Below are positions 26,231 to 35,579 of a stretch of 64,000 bases of DNA, in pieces. Location of the stretch: the NCBI RefSeq assembly GCF_016598615.1, contig NZ_CP066831.1, positions 5,828,001-5,892,000 of the forward strand. Reading direction: 5' to 3'. The stretch's first letter is position 1; each line of letters begins with the position of its first letter. A program made the position numbers and the translations under genes. This DNA is from Streptomyces liliifuscus. GTDB taxonomy: Bacteria; Actinomycetota; Actinomycetes; Streptomycetales; Streptomycetaceae. The notes below the pieces were generated by a model. The model had not been told where the DNA came from, did no database searches, and worked only from the letters and a program-made list of their open reading frames with translations.

Positions 26231-26758
26231 CTACTCGTCCTCTTCGGGCTTGTCGGCCTCGTCGATCTCCTGCTCCAGACCGAGCTGCTCGACGAGCCAC
26301 TTGTCGAACTCGATGGCGGCCCGCACCCAGCTGACCGTGGACGACACGAAGTGCTCCAGGCTGACGCCCGTGCCGATCAGCATCTGCGCCTCGCCGATCA
26401 GGCGGACGGTGCCGTCGTCGTGCGTGTGGCTGTAGACCTTCGGCCACAGCGTGCGCCGGTTCCAGTCGTCGATCGACTCGAGGATCTGGGGCTTCTCCTC
26501 GATCTGGTGCGGCCGGTCGTAGAACGTCCGCACCGAGAAGACCTGCTGGTCACCTTCACCGCGGAACATGAAATACGTGCGGAACTGCTCCCACGGCGCC
26601 GCGAGGTCACCCTCGTCGTCGACGACATACTTCAGCTCCATTTGGTCCAGGAGCTGCTTCACAAGGTCCTGATCAGGGACGACGGGGCCCGCCGGTCCGC
26701 CGGGGTTCGGCTCGGGCTGGCCCCCGAAGTTCGGAATCGAGGACGGGTCGATAGACAT
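26231..26758 (-). CDS. YbjN domain protein
   Basis: 175-aa acidic cytoplasmic protein with the YbjN fold (structurally like type III secretion chaperones): LVKQLLDQMELKYVVDDEGD, FMFRGEGDQQVFSVRTFYDR and WNRRTLWPKVYSHTHDDGTV. N-terminal 28 residues are Pro/Gly-rich and disordered, the C-terminus is Glu-rich. Function unknown; regulatory or chaperone-like roles have been suggested for the family. AGGAG lies about 10 nt before the ATG at 26758. Convergent with the GT-C-like gene, 46 bp apart. Confidence 0.85.
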   Translation of the reverse strand: MSIDPSSIPNFGGQPEPNPGGPAGPVVPDQDLVKQLLDQMELKYVVDDEGDLAAPWEQFRTYFMFRGEGDQQVFSVRTFYDRPHQIEEKPQILESIDDWNRRTLWPKVYSHTHDDGTVRLIGEAQMLIGTGVSLEHFVSSTVSWVRAAIEFDKWLVEQLGLEQEIDEADKPEEDE

Positions 26759-26865
26759 TCGGTGGGTACTCCTGAGGATTGCACGTGGTTACCTGACTTC
26801 GACCCTAGCCGTGATCGGCGTTCAGTAGTCCTTTGGCCCCAGGAGAATCGGACAGAGCCCCGTAA

Positions 26866-26884
26866 GGGGCGCGGGGAACTGCGC
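26866..26884. repeat. Copy of the dispersed GCGCAGTTCCCC element
   Basis: Exact 19-bp core (in the GGGGCGCGGGGAACTGCGC orientation) followed by GACAAGCCCCCA, in the 26759-27044 divergent gap. Confidence 0.85.
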
Positions 26885-27044
26885 GACAAGCCCCCAACCA
26901 CCCGCACCGGGCAACGCGACCGTAATGGGCAGGACCAACCCGTTCACGGCCCGTACGCGCCCTGGCCAAAGTATGCGTCGAGGCCCGAGTTTCCACACTT
27001 GTGGGTGACAGGACGCAGTTGTTCGGTGACGTACCGTTCGCTGG

Positions 27045-28685
27045 GTGATCGAGCCGCACGCCCCCGCCCAGCCCGGCACGGCCACGGACCGGCCGGGCAC
27101 GGCCAAGGCCCCGCCGCCCCGGAACGGCCAGGGCCCGGCGCCTCTGCCGGTCAGTACGGCCACCGGACGGTTCCTCGTCCTCGCCGGCGTCTTCATCTGC
27201 GCGGCCTGCGGACTCGTGTACGAACTCGAACTCGTCGCCCTCGCCTCGTACCTGATCGGCGACTCGGTCACCCAGGCCTCCGTCGTGCTGTCCGTGATGG
27301 TCTTCGCGATGGGCCTCGGCTCGCTCGTCGCGAAGCGCCTGCGCGGCCGTGCCGCGGCCGGCTTCGGCGCCGTCGAGGCACTGCTCGCGCTCGTCGGCGG
27401 CACCAGCGCGATGGCCCTGTACGCCGTCTTCGCCTGGACCGGCGACTGGGGCGGCGCCTGGGAGGGCGGCTCCAGCTACCTCCTCGTCGCCTTCTCCCTG
27501 GCCATCGGGCTGCTCATCGGCGCGGAGGTCCCCCTGCTGATGGAGCTGATCCAGCGCATCCGCAGACAGGACGCGGGCGGCGCGGTCGCGGACCTGTTCG
27601 CCGCGGACTACGTGGGCGCGCTGGTCGGCGGACTCGCCTTCCCCTTCCTGCTGCTGCCCCTGCTCGGCCAGCTGACCGCGACGCTGATCACCGGAACCGT
27701 CAACGCCATCGCGGGCGGCGCCCTCGTCCTCGGCCTGTTCCGGCAGGACCTGACCCGGCGCGGCCGCTGGCTGCTCGTCGTCGCCAACCTCGTCGTGCTC
27801 GCGCTGCTCGCCTCGGCCGCCGTCCTGGTCGACGACTTCGAACGGGCCGCGCGGCACGCGGTGTACGGCAAGGACGTACGCGTGGCGATGCACACCGACG
27901 TCCAGGAGGTCGTCCTCACCGGCGGCACGGACGGCCGCCCCCTCGACCTCTACCTCGACGGACGCCTGCGGGTCAGCGGCAGCGACGAACGCCGCTATCA
28001 CGAGGCCCTCGTCCACCCCGCGATGAACGGCCCGCACGCGCGCGTGCTCGTCCTCGGCGGCGGCGACGGGCTCGCCGTGCGCGAGGTGCTGCGGCACAGC
28101 GGCGTACGGCGGGTCGACATCGTCGAACTCGACACCCGACTCGTGGAGCTGGCCCGCACCGACCGGGCGCTGTCCGAGCTGAACGGACACGTCTACGGGG
28201 ACCCGAGGGTGCGGGTCGTCGCCGCGGACGCCTTCGGCTGGCTGCGCCGGGCCCCGCGGGGCGCGTACGACGTCGTGGTCTCCGATCTGCCCGATCCCGG
28301 GATCACGTCCAGTACGAAGCTGTACTCGCAGGAGTTCTACGGGCTCTCGCGGGGCGTGCTCGCGGGCGGCGGGCGGCTCGTCGTGCACGCGGGTCCCGTG
28401 GCGTCGCGGCCGCGGGCCTTCTGGACGGTCGACGTGACGGTACGGGCGGCCGGCCTGCGGACCGTCCCGTACTCCGTGGCCGGGCGCGACTCGGCGGCGG
28501 GCAGCCGGTCCAGGGCCCCGCAGGACTGGGGGTTCGTCCTCGCGTCCCGTGCCCGGCCGCAGCTGCGTACACCGCCGGGCGCCCCGTACGTACCGTCGCT
28601 GCGGGCGGACGCGCGGGCGGCCGAACGCACCCGGCTCACCGGCCTTCCGCCGTCCACGCTGGTGCATCCGAGGTACGCGGACTGA
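27045..28685 (+). CDS. Membrane-fused spermidine-synthase-like protein
   Basis: 546-aa protein: a Pro-rich leader (residues 1-35), six to seven transmembrane helices (from FLVLAGVFICAACGLVYELE to LLVVANLVVLALLASAAVLV, residues about 40-260), then a cytoplasmic spermidine-synthase Rossmann domain with RYHEALVHPAMNG, VLVLGGGDGLAVREVLRH and the catalytic-site-like VVVSDLPDPG. Family members may use decarboxylated SAM; whether this makes a polyamine is not shown. GTG 27045 has no ribosome-binding site, but TACCGT at 27032-27037 is 7 nt upstream, so the mRNA is probably leaderless. Confidence 0.88.
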   Translation: MIEPHAPAQPGTATDRPGTAKAPPPRNGQGPAPLPVSTATGRFLVLAGVFICAACGLVYELELVALASYLIGDSVTQASVVLSVMVFAMGLGSLVAKRLRGRAAAGFGAVEALLALVGGTSAMALYAVFAWTGDWGGAWEGGSSYLLVAFSLAIGLLIGAEVPLLMELIQRIRRQDAGGAVADLFAADYVGALVGGLAFPFLLLPLLGQLTATLITGTVNAIAGGALVLGLFRQDLTRRGRWLLVVANLVVLALLASAAVLVDDFERAARHAVYGKDVRVAMHTDVQEVVLTGGTDGRPLDLYLDGRLRVSGSDERRYHEALVHPAMNGPHARVLVLGGGDGLAVREVLRHSGVRRVDIVELDTRLVELARTDRALSELNGHVYGDPRVRVVAADAFGWLRRAPRGAYDVVVSDLPDPGITSSTKLYSQEFYGLSRGVLAGGGRLVVHAGPVASRPRAFWTVDVTVRAAGLRTVPYSVAGRDSAAGSRSRAPQDWGFVLASRARPQLRTPPGAPYVPSLRADARAAERTRLTGLPPSTLVHPRYAD

Positions 28686-28773
28686 CTCCGACCGAGTCCC
28701 TCTGCCGAGGGAACCGGGGGAATCCCCCCATACAGAGGTGCGGTGCGGGCCGTGCTGGGTAGGCTCGGCCGAC

Positions 28774-29643
28774 ATGGAGCATGAGGTGTTCGTTCCGGTT
28801 CCCGTCGAGTCGCTGCGCGAGGCTCTCGCCGATCCCGCGCGGGTGGCCCGGGCCGTGCCCGGACTCCAGCAGGACGCGGGGACACCGCCCGTCTCCGGCC
28901 GCCTGAAGGTACGCGTCGGCGGGCACGCCATCACGTATCGCGGGGCGCTCACCGTCACCCCGCAGGACGACGGAACGTACGCCGTCGAGGCCGACGCCAC
29001 CGAGGCCCGCGGCAGCGGCACGGTGAAGCTCGCCCTCACGTTGGCGCTGCGCTCGCGGGAGGACGACCCGAGCGGCTCGACCGTCACCTTCACCGGTACG
29101 GCGTCGGCCGACGGCCGGGTCACGGAACTCCCGGCGGACGCGGTGACCTCGGCGACGACCCGCCTGCTGAGCCGCTTCGCGGAGGGATTGGCCGTGCCGG
29201 TGCCGGACGCGGGTGCGGCCGCAGATGCCTCCGGCGGTGAACCGAGGACGCCGGAGACGACCCCGTCACCGGAAGCGTCCGCCCCCGCGCCCGAGGCGGC
29301 TGCCCCCGAGCCTCCGCCGGACGAGGAGAACTCCTCGATCCACGAGGCCGAGGTGCCGCCTCCCTCCCTCGAACCGTTCGCCGAGGAGGACTTCGAGGGC
29401 GGCTTCGAGGACGACGCGGTCCCGGCGCCGGACGCTCCCGCCGAGGCGGCGCACGCCCGGCGCACGATGATCGGCCGCAGCGCGGAGGAGGTGGACCACG
29501 CTCCTCCGCGGGGGCGTTACGCCCCGGTCCCCGCGCCCGAGGCGACGGGGACCGGCGCGACGCTCCGCTGGGCGGCCCCCGCGGCGGCTTTCCTCCTGGC
29601 CTCGGCGGTAGTACTGGGCCGAGCCCTCCGAAAGCGCCGGTAG
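28774..29643 (+). CDS. CoxG-like SRPBCC protein with C-terminal membrane anchor
   Basis: 289-aa protein. Residues 1-145 form a CoxG/SRPBCC domain (MEHEVFVPVPVESLREALAD, GRLKVRVGGHAITYRGALTV, FTGTASADGRVTELPADAV). A disordered acidic Pro/Glu linker (about 150-255) follows, then a C-terminal helix (RWAAPAAAFLLASAVVLGRAL) with a basic end. CoxG proteins help recruit CO-dehydrogenase-type molybdoenzymes to the membrane; none is encoded here, so the role may differ. The -10 box TAGGCT (28760-28765) lies 8 nt before the ATG: leaderless. Confidence 0.82.
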   Translation: MEHEVFVPVPVESLREALADPARVARAVPGLQQDAGTPPVSGRLKVRVGGHAITYRGALTVTPQDDGTYAVEADATEARGSGTVKLALTLALRSREDDPSGSTVTFTGTASADGRVTELPADAVTSATTRLLSRFAEGLAVPVPDAGAAADASGGEPRTPETTPSPEASAPAPEAAAPEPPPDEENSSIHEAEVPPPSLEPFAEEDFEGGFEDDAVPAPDAPAEAAHARRTMIGRSAEEVDHAPPRGRYAPVPAPEATGTGATLRWAAPAAAFLLASAVVLGRALRKRR

Positions 29644-29684
29644 TCGACTGCGGCTGGGTGGGGGGCGGTAGCCCTTGCCTTTGA

Positions 29685-29703
29685 GGGGCGCGGGGAACTG
29701 CGC
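29685..29703. repeat. Copy of the dispersed GCGCAGTTCCCC element
   Basis: Exact 19-bp core followed by GACCAGCCCC, between the CoxG-like and aldose-epimerase genes. Confidence 0.85.
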
Positions 29704-29775
29704 GACCAGCCCCACCAACCCGCAGCCAAGCCACCACCAAAGTCCCCCAGCCCCGCGGAGCGTTAGGGTTCCCGC

Positions 29776-30576
29776 GTGAGTAACGAAGACATCACGCTGA
29801 CCGCGGCCGACGCGGAAGTGACCGTCCAGCCCGGCAACGGCGGACGAATCGGCGGACTGAAGGTCGACGGAGTCGAACTGCTCCGCCAGGGCAAGAAGTT
29901 CGGCTGCTTCCCGATGGTCCCCTGGTGCGGCCGCACCAGGGACGGCCGCTTCCTGAACGGCGCCACCCCCCACCAACTCCCCCTCAACTCCCCGCCGCAC
30001 GCCATCCACGGCACCGCCCGCGACGCCGCCTGGCGCACCGCCCGCAGGAGTGAGAACGAGGCCGTGATCACGTACGACCTCGTGGACCCCTGGCCGTACG
30101 CCGGCCGTGTCACCCAGGTCGTCGCGCTGACCGCGGACACCCTGACGCTGACCATGTCGGTGGAGACGTACGACGACTCGTTCCCGGCGCAGATCGGCTG
30201 GCACCCTTGGTTCAACCGCAACCTGGGCGGCGGCGAGGACGCCGAGGACGTGCGTGTCGACTTCACCGCCGCCTGGCAGGAGGAGCGCGGCGACGACCAC
30301 CTGCCCACCGGCCGCCGTGTCGACCCGAAGCCCGGCCCCTGGGACGACTGCTTCGGGATGCCGGACGGGGTCGACGTCACCCTCACCTGGCCCGGGCGGC
30401 TGGAGCTGAACGTCGCGAGCCGCGAGCACTGGGTCGTCGTGTACGACGAGCAGGAGGCCGCCGTCTGCGTGGAGCCGCAGACCGGTCCGCCCAACGGGCT
30501 CAACACCCTGCCCCGCCTGGTCACCCCCATCGATCCCCTCGAAGCGGCCACCACATGGACCTGGCGGCGCCTCTGA
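29776..30576 (+). CDS. Aldose 1-epimerase family protein
   Basis: 266-aa cytoplasmic beta-sandwich of the galactose-mutarotase fold. Conserved parts: GGRIGGLKVDGVELLRQ, MVPWCGRTRDGRFLNG, HAIHGTARDAAW (general-base/acid His), QIGWHPWFNRNL and CVEPQTGPPNGLN with the catalytic Glu. It should interconvert alpha and beta anomers of an aldose or hexose-6-phosphate. GTG 29776 has TAGGGT at 29764-29769 6 nt upstream, indicating a leaderless transcript. The genes that follow (pyrE, fbaA) fit central carbon metabolism. Confidence 0.9.
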   Translation: MSNEDITLTAADAEVTVQPGNGGRIGGLKVDGVELLRQGKKFGCFPMVPWCGRTRDGRFLNGATPHQLPLNSPPHAIHGTARDAAWRTARRSENEAVITYDLVDPWPYAGRVTQVVALTADTLTLTMSVETYDDSFPAQIGWHPWFNRNLGGGEDAEDVRVDFTAAWQEERGDDHLPTGRRVDPKPGPWDDCFGMPDGVDVTLTWPGRLELNVASREHWVVVYDEQEAAVCVEPQTGPPNGLNTLPRLVTPIDPLEAATTWTWRRL

Positions 30577-30621
30577 CCCGGACAGGGCGACGGACCCGGC
30601 GGCGCCTCTAAGCTGACCCGC

Positions 30622-31170
30622 ATGAGTGACGTACGCGGCGAGCTGCTGCAGCAGATCAAGGACAAGGCCGTGGTGCACGGCAAGGTGACGCTCTCCTCGG
30701 GCCTGGAGGCGGACTACTACGTCGACCTGCGGCGGGTCACCCTGGACGGTGAGGCCGCCCCGCTGGTCGGCCAGGTGCTCCTCGACCTGACGGCGGACCT
30801 CGAGTTCGACGCGGTCGGCGGCCTGACCATGGGCGCCGACCCGGTGGCCGGTGCCATGCTGCACGCCGCCGCCGCGCGGGGCCGCCGCCTCGACGCCTTC
30901 GTCGTGCGCAAGGCGGCCAAGGCGCACGGCATGCAGCGGCGCGTGGAGGGCCCGGAGATCGCGGGCCGCCGCGTGCTCGTCGTCGAGGACACCTCCACCA
31001 CCGGCGGCTCCCCGCTCACCGCCGTCGAGGCCGTGCGCGAGGCCGGTGCCGAGGTGGTCGGCGTCGCGACCATCGTCGACCGTGCCACCGGTGCCGCCGA
31101 GAAGATCCAGGAAGGCGCGGGCGTCCCGTACCTCTTCGCGTACTCGAAGGACGAGCTGGGTCTGGACTGA
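30622..31170 (+). CDS. pyrE: Orotate phosphoribosyltransferase
   Basis: 182-aa type I phosphoribosyltransferase that makes orotidine-5'-phosphate from orotate and PRPP in pyrimidine synthesis. N-terminal KVTLSSGLEADYYVDLRRVT, the flexible catalytic loop region VVRKAAKAHGMQRRVEG and the PRPP motif VLVVEDTSTTGGSPLTAVEA are all present. Normal length. TAAGCT at 30609-30614 lies 7 nt before the ATG, so it is probably leaderless. Separate from other pyr genes, as is usual in Streptomyces. Confidence 0.95.
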   Translation: MSDVRGELLQQIKDKAVVHGKVTLSSGLEADYYVDLRRVTLDGEAAPLVGQVLLDLTADLEFDAVGGLTMGADPVAGAMLHAAAARGRRLDAFVVRKAAKAHGMQRRVEGPEIAGRRVLVVEDTSTTGGSPLTAVEAVREAGAEVVGVATIVDRATGAAEKIQEGAGVPYLFAYSKDELGLD

Positions 31171-31316
31171 GCCCGCGCCGGAGTTATCCACAGGCTGGAC
31201 ACGGAGGCCGGAGCATCCGGTCAAGTCTGGAAAGATGGGGACGACGATGACGTCACTCCCTAGGTCAGGGCCGTAAGCAGCAGAACGCCACCCGCACATA
31301 CACAAGGAGCGGACAG

Positions 31317-32339
31317 ATGCCGATCGCAACCCCCGAGGTCTACAACGAGATGCTCGACCGGGCGAAGGCAGGCAAGTTCGCCTACCCGGCCATCAACGTG
31401 ACCTCGTCCCAGACCCTGCACGCTGCCCTGCGCGGCTTCGCGGAGGCCGAGAGCGACGGCATCATCCAGATCTCCACCGGTGGTGCGGAGTTCCTGGGCG
31501 GCCAGCACAACAAGGACATGGTGACCGGCTCGGTCGCCCTGGCCGAGTTCGCGCACATCGTCGCCAAGAAGTACGACATCACGGTCGCCCTGCACACGGA
31601 CCACTGCCCCAAGGACAAGCTCGACGGGTACGTGCGTCCGCTGATCGCGGTCTCCGAGGAGCGCGTCGCCCGCGGCGAGAACCCGCTGTTCCAGTCCCAC
31701 ATGTGGGACGGCTCCGCGGAGACGCTGGCCGACAACCTGGCCATCGGCCAGGAGCTGCTCGCCCGCGCCGTCGCCGCGAAGATCATCCTTGAGGTCGAGA
31801 TCACCCCGACCGGCGGCGAGGAGGACGGTGTCTCGCACGAGATCAACGACTCCCTCTACACGACGGTCGACGACGCGATCCGTACGGCCGAGGCCCTGGG
31901 CCTGGGCGAGAAGGGCCGCTACCTCCTTGCCGCGTCCTTCGGCAACGTGCACGGCGTCTACAAGCCGGGCAACGTCGTCCTGCGCCCCGAGCTCCTCAAG
32001 GAGCTGAACGAGGGCGTCGGCGCCAAGTACGGCAAGCCGTCCCCGTTCGACTTCGTCTTCCACGGCGGCTCCGGCTCCACGGCCGAGGAGATCGCCACCG
32101 CGCTGGAGAACGGCGTCGTGAAGATGAACCTGGACACGGACACGCAGTACGCGTTCACGCGCCCGGTCGCGGACCACATGTTCCGCAACTACGACGGCGT
32201 CCTGAAGGTCGACGGCGAGGTCGGCAACAAGAAGACGTACGACCCCCGCACCTGGGGCAAGCTCGCCGAGGCGTCGATGGCCGCCCGCGTCACGGAGGCC
32301 TGCGCCAACCTGCGCTCCACGGGCACGAAGATCAAGTAA
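31317..32339 (+). CDS. fbaA: Class II fructose-bisphosphate aldolase
   Basis: 340-aa zinc-dependent aldolase that cleaves fructose-1,6-bisphosphate in glycolysis and joins trioses in gluconeogenesis. Zinc ligands and substrate residues are visible: VALHTDHCPKDK, LEVEITPTGGEEDGVSHEI, SFGNVHGVYKPGN, FVFHGGSGST and KMNLDTDTQYAFT. AAGGAG lies 7 nt before the ATG. A conventional leader and terminator flank it, unlike its leaderless neighbours, consistent with a highly expressed housekeeping gene. Confidence 0.97.
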   Translation: MPIATPEVYNEMLDRAKAGKFAYPAINVTSSQTLHAALRGFAEAESDGIIQISTGGAEFLGGQHNKDMVTGSVALAEFAHIVAKKYDITVALHTDHCPKDKLDGYVRPLIAVSEERVARGENPLFQSHMWDGSAETLADNLAIGQELLARAVAAKIILEVEITPTGGEEDGVSHEINDSLYTTVDDAIRTAEALGLGEKGRYLLAASFGNVHGVYKPGNVVLRPELLKELNEGVGAKYGKPSPFDFVFHGGSGSTAEEIATALENGVVKMNLDTDTQYAFTRPVADHMFRNYDGVLKVDGEVGNKKTYDPRTWGKLAEASMAARVTEACANLRSTGTKIK

Positions 32340-32357
32340 CCCTGTTTCGTACGGCTC

Positions 32358-32389
32358 GGGCCCGGTTCTCCCTTCGGAGAGCCGGGCCC
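32358..32389 (+). terminator. Terminator of fbaA
   Basis: 14-bp stem (32358-32371 with 32376-32389, one G-T wobble) and CTTC tetraloop, 19 nt after the fbaA stop. Confidence 0.8.
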
Positions 32390-32415
32390 CGCCGTATGTC
32401 CGTATGCTCCGGTGT

Positions 32416-33909
32416 ATGGCTGCCCCGCCGAAGGAGTCCCCGGCCGTCAGGATGTCCAGCCCCGCCGGGAAGTGGATCCTGCTGACCACCGTGCTCGGGT
32501 CGAGCATGGCCATGCTGGACTCGACGGTCGTGAACGTCGCGCTGCCGACGATCGGCCGCGATCTCGACTCGGACCTGGCGGGCCTCCAGTGGACCGTCAA
32601 CGCGTACATGCTGACCCTCGCGGGCCTCATCCTGCTGGGCGGAGCCCTCGGCGACCGCTTCGGGCGGCGGAAGGTGTTCGTCGTAGGGGTGGTGTGGTTC
32701 GCGGCGGCGTCGCTGCTCTGCGGGCTCGCGCCCAGCGCGGGCGTCCTCGTCGCGGCCCGCGCACTGCAGGGCATCGGTGGCGCGCTGCTCACGCCCGGTT
32801 CGCTCGCGCTGATCCAGGCGTCGTTCCACCCGGACGACCGGGCGAGGGCCGTCGGCCTGTGGTCGGGCTTCGGCGGCATCGGCGCGGCGGTCGGCCCGTT
32901 CCTGGGCGGCTGGCTGGTGGACGGCCCCGGCTGGCGCTGGGTGTTCCTCCTCAACGTCCCGCTCGCGCTGCTCTGCGCCCCGATCGCCCTGCGCCACGTA
33001 CCGGAGTCGAAGGACGACCGGATCCACGGGCGCGGCTTCGACGTGCTCGGCGCGGCCCTCGGCGCGCTGGCGCTGGCCCTGGTGACGTACGCGCTCATCG
33101 AGGCGTCCGCCGGATCGATGCCCGTCGTCGCCGTGACGGCGGCCGCGGGGGTCGCCGCGGGCGTCGCCTTCGTGATGGTGGAGCGGCGGCGGGCCGACCC
33201 GATGATGCCGCTCGACATCTTCGCGTCCCGCCAGTTCACGGCGGTCAACGTCGTCACCCTGTGCGTGTACGCGGCCTTCAGCGGCTTCTTCTTCCTCTCC
33301 GCGCTGCAGCTCCAGGTCGTGGCCGGGTACTCGGCCCTCGCCGCCGGTACGGCCCTGCTGCCGACGACGGTCCTGATGCTGTTCCTGTCGGCCCGCTCCG
33401 GCGAACTCGCCCAGCGCATCGGCCCGCGCATCCCGCTCACCGTGGGCCCGCTGCTGTGCGCCACCGGGATGCTGCTGATGCTGCGGGTGGGCACCGACGC
33501 CTCGTACGTGGGTGACGTGCTGCCGGCCGTCCTGGTGCTCGGCCTCGGCATGGTCACGCTGGTCGCGCCCCTGACCGCGACCGTGCTCGCCTCCGTGGAC
33601 ACCGGCCGGGCGGGCCTGGCCAGCGGGATCAACAACGCGGCGGCCCGCGCGGCCGGTCTCGTCGCCGTGGCCGCGCTGCCGCTGCTGGCGGGGATGAGTG
33701 AGGAGGCGTACCGGTCGGCGGACGCCTTCGACGACGCGTTCCGGCGGGCGATGCCCCTGTGCGCGGGCATCCTGGTCGTGGGCGCGGTGATCGCCTACGC
33801 GACCGTACGGAAGCCTCCGCCGGGCTGTCTGCGCCCGGAATGCCTTACGCACGGCAGCGTGACGGCCCCGCCGCTGGAGCCGAACCAGTCGCGCGGGCGG
33901 CTGGAGTAG
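32416..33909 (+). CDS. DHA2-family MFS exporter
   Basis: 497-aa 14-helix major-facilitator antiporter. TM1 region: SSMAMLDSTVVNVALPTIGR; motif A: LLGGALGDRFGRRKVFVVG; TM5/motif C-like: GLWSGFGGIGAAVGPFLGG and WRWVFLLNVPLALL. Substrate unknown. TATGCT at 32403-32408 lies 7 nt before the ATG, so the mRNA is probably leaderless. It begins only 27 nt after the fbaA terminator. Second DHA2 exporter in the window; the two are diverged. The following 33910-34141 stretch is repetitive G-rich DNA without a gene. Confidence 0.92.
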   Translation: MAAPPKESPAVRMSSPAGKWILLTTVLGSSMAMLDSTVVNVALPTIGRDLDSDLAGLQWTVNAYMLTLAGLILLGGALGDRFGRRKVFVVGVVWFAAASLLCGLAPSAGVLVAARALQGIGGALLTPGSLALIQASFHPDDRARAVGLWSGFGGIGAAVGPFLGGWLVDGPGWRWVFLLNVPLALLCAPIALRHVPESKDDRIHGRGFDVLGAALGALALALVTYALIEASAGSMPVVAVTAAAGVAAGVAFVMVERRRADPMMPLDIFASRQFTAVNVVTLCVYAAFSGFFFLSALQLQVVAGYSALAAGTALLPTTVLMLFLSARSGELAQRIGPRIPLTVGPLLCATGMLLMLRVGTDASYVGDVLPAVLVLGLGMVTLVAPLTATVLASVDTGRAGLASGINNAAARAAGLVAVAALPLLAGMSEEAYRSADAFDDAFRRAMPLCAGILVVGAVIAYATVRKPPPGCLRPECLTHGSVTAPPLEPNQSRGRLE

Positions 33910-34141
33910 AGCGGCTGGGGTGGATCGGCCGGCGTAGAAGGGCCGGGCGCGGGGCGCCTGGAGTGGACGGCCGGGCGTGTGGCGTCCGGCTTGGACGGGC
34001 CCGTCGCGTGGCGTCCGGAGGGGCCGGGCCGGGCGCGGGTACGCCTCACGTGGGTGTGGCGAGTGGGCGGCGCGTTCGCCGGGGGAGTAAAGCGGGCCCG
34101 CGATGCGCGCGCGGGCGTCGGAGCCAGGCAAACTGGAACCC

Positions 34142-34555
34142 ATGGCCATCAACGAGAACCTCCTCGGGGGACCGCCCCCGACCCACCTGCCCGACGACCC
34201 GGAGCCGCGCGAGCTCCTGGCGAACGACACGCCGCCCGCAGACGTGGCCGCCAAGTACCCCACCTCCTCGCTCGCCTGGGCCCAGCTGGCCGACGAGGCG
34301 TACGAGCGGGGCAGCGTCGTCGAGTCGTACGCGTACGCCCGTACCGGCTACCACCGCGGTCTGGACTCCCTGCGGCGCAACGGCTGGAAGGGCCACGGCC
34401 CGGTGCCCTGGGAGCACGAGCCGAACCGCGGCTTCCTGCGCGCCCTGCACGGTCTCGCCCGCGCCGCGCAGGCGATCGGCGAGCAGGAGGAGTACGAGCG
34501 CTGCTCGCAGTTCCTGAAGGACTCCTCCCCGGCGGCGGCCCAGACCCTCGGCTGA
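34142..34555 (+). CDS. DUF3151 family protein
   Basis: 137-aa cytoplasmic helical protein of the actinobacterial DUF3151 family: NENLLGGPPPTHLPDDPEP, YPTSSLAWAQLADEAYERGS, ARTGYHRGLDSLRRNGWKGH and VPWEHEPNRGFLRALHGLAR. TPR-like repeats are suggested by the ALA-x4-A patterns. Function unknown. CAAACT at 34129-34134, 7 nt before the ATG, is a probable -10 of a leaderless transcript. A terminator follows at 34599. Confidence 0.9.
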   Translation: MAINENLLGGPPPTHLPDDPEPRELLANDTPPADVAAKYPTSSLAWAQLADEAYERGSVVESYAYARTGYHRGLDSLRRNGWKGHGPVPWEHEPNRGFLRALHGLARAAQAIGEQEEYERCSQFLKDSSPAAAQTLG

Positions 34556-34598
34556 GCCGACAGGGCCGGTGACCGGCCCCGAACGGTCGCGTTTGTGC

Positions 34599-34627
34599 AG
34601 GTCCGCCTGGTGTGACCAGGCGGACCT
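34599..34627 (+). terminator. Terminator hairpin
   Basis: Perfect 13-bp inverted repeat (34599-34611 with 34615-34627), 3-nt loop, between the DUF3151 gene and the tryptophan dioxygenase gene. Confidence 0.8.
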
Positions 34628-34733
34628 TGCGGATTCGGGGCACGATTGTGGAGGATGCCCGTGGGGACCGGGGCCACCGTGTCGAATTCGGCAGGGGCGG
34701 ACCGCTACCCGGAGTACACAACAGGAGACAGCG

Positions 34734-35579
34734 ATGTCCCACCAGGCTCAGCCCCATGAGGCTTCGGAGCCCGAGACCCCGCATCTCGACTTCCAGGGCA
34801 CGACCCCGTACGAGGACTACGTCCAGGCGGACGTCCTCACCCACCTCCAGCACACCCTCTCCGACGATCCCGGAGAGATGGTCTTCCTGGTGACGACCCA
34901 GGTCATGGAGCTGTGGTTCACCGTCATCGTCCACGAGTGGGAGACCGCGGCGAAGGCGCTGCGCGAGGACCGGGTGCCGGTCGCGGTGGCGGCCCTGAAG
35001 CGGTCGGTACGGGAACTGGAGGCGCTGAACGCCTCCTGGAAGCCCCTCGGCCAGCTCACTCCGGCCCAGTTCAACTCGTACCGCAGCGCCCTCGGCGAGG
35101 GTTCCGGCTTCCAGTCGGCCATGTACCGCCGCATGGAGTTCCTGCTCGGCGAGAAGTCCTCGTCCATGCTCGTACCGCACCGGGGCGCGCCCCGCGTGCA
35201 CGCCGAACTGGAGAAGGCACTGCACGAACCGAGCCTGTACGACGAGGTGTTGAGGCTGCTCGCGAGGCGCGGCCACGCGATTCCGTCCTCGGTCGTCGAC
35301 CGTGACGTGTCCCTGCGCTACGACCCGTCGCCGGAGGTCGAGACCGTCTGGACCGACCTGTACTCGGGCGACGACAACGCCGAACTCGCCCGGCTGGGCG
35401 AGGCGTTGACCGATGTCGCCGAGCTGGTGTGGCGCTGGCGCAACGACCACCTGGTCGCCACGCGGCGGGCCATGGGCGCGAAGACGGGCACGGGCGGCTC
35501 CGCCGGGGTGGCCTGGCTGGAGAAGCGGGCCCAGAAGAACGTGTTCCCCGAGCTGTGGACGGCGCGGTCCCATGTCTGA
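34734..35579 (+). CDS. kynA: Tryptophan 2,3-dioxygenase
   Basis: 281-aa heme enzyme that opens the indole ring of tryptophan to N-formylkynurenine, the first step of kynurenine-type tryptophan breakdown. Family marks: TTPYEDYVQADVLTHLQHTL, MVFLVTTQVMELWFTVIVHE (distal pocket), QFNSYRSALGEGSGFQSAMY and the C-terminal W-R-x-x-H heme region VWRWRNDHLVATRRAMGAKTG...GGSAGVAWL. GGAG precedes the ATG at 34734. The kynureninase gene overlaps its end by 8 nt, so the two are coupled. Confidence 0.96.
   Translation: MSHQAQPHEASEPETPHLDFQGTTPYEDYVQADVLTHLQHTLSDDPGEMVFLVTTQVMELWFTVIVHEWETAAKALREDRVPVAVAALKRSVRELEALNASWKPLGQLTPAQFNSYRSALGEGSGFQSAMYRRMEFLLGEKSSSMLVPHRGAPRVHAELEKALHEPSLYDEVLRLLARRGHAIPSSVVDRDVSLRYDPSPEVETVWTDLYSGDDNAELARLGEALTDVAELVWRWRNDHLVATRRAMGAKTGTGGSAGVAWLEKRAQKNVFPELWTARSHV

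Noticed and set aside
29266..31329. Long minus-strand ORF over the epimerase and pyrE genes
   Set aside because: Shadow of well-supported plus-strand genes with clear catalytic motifs.
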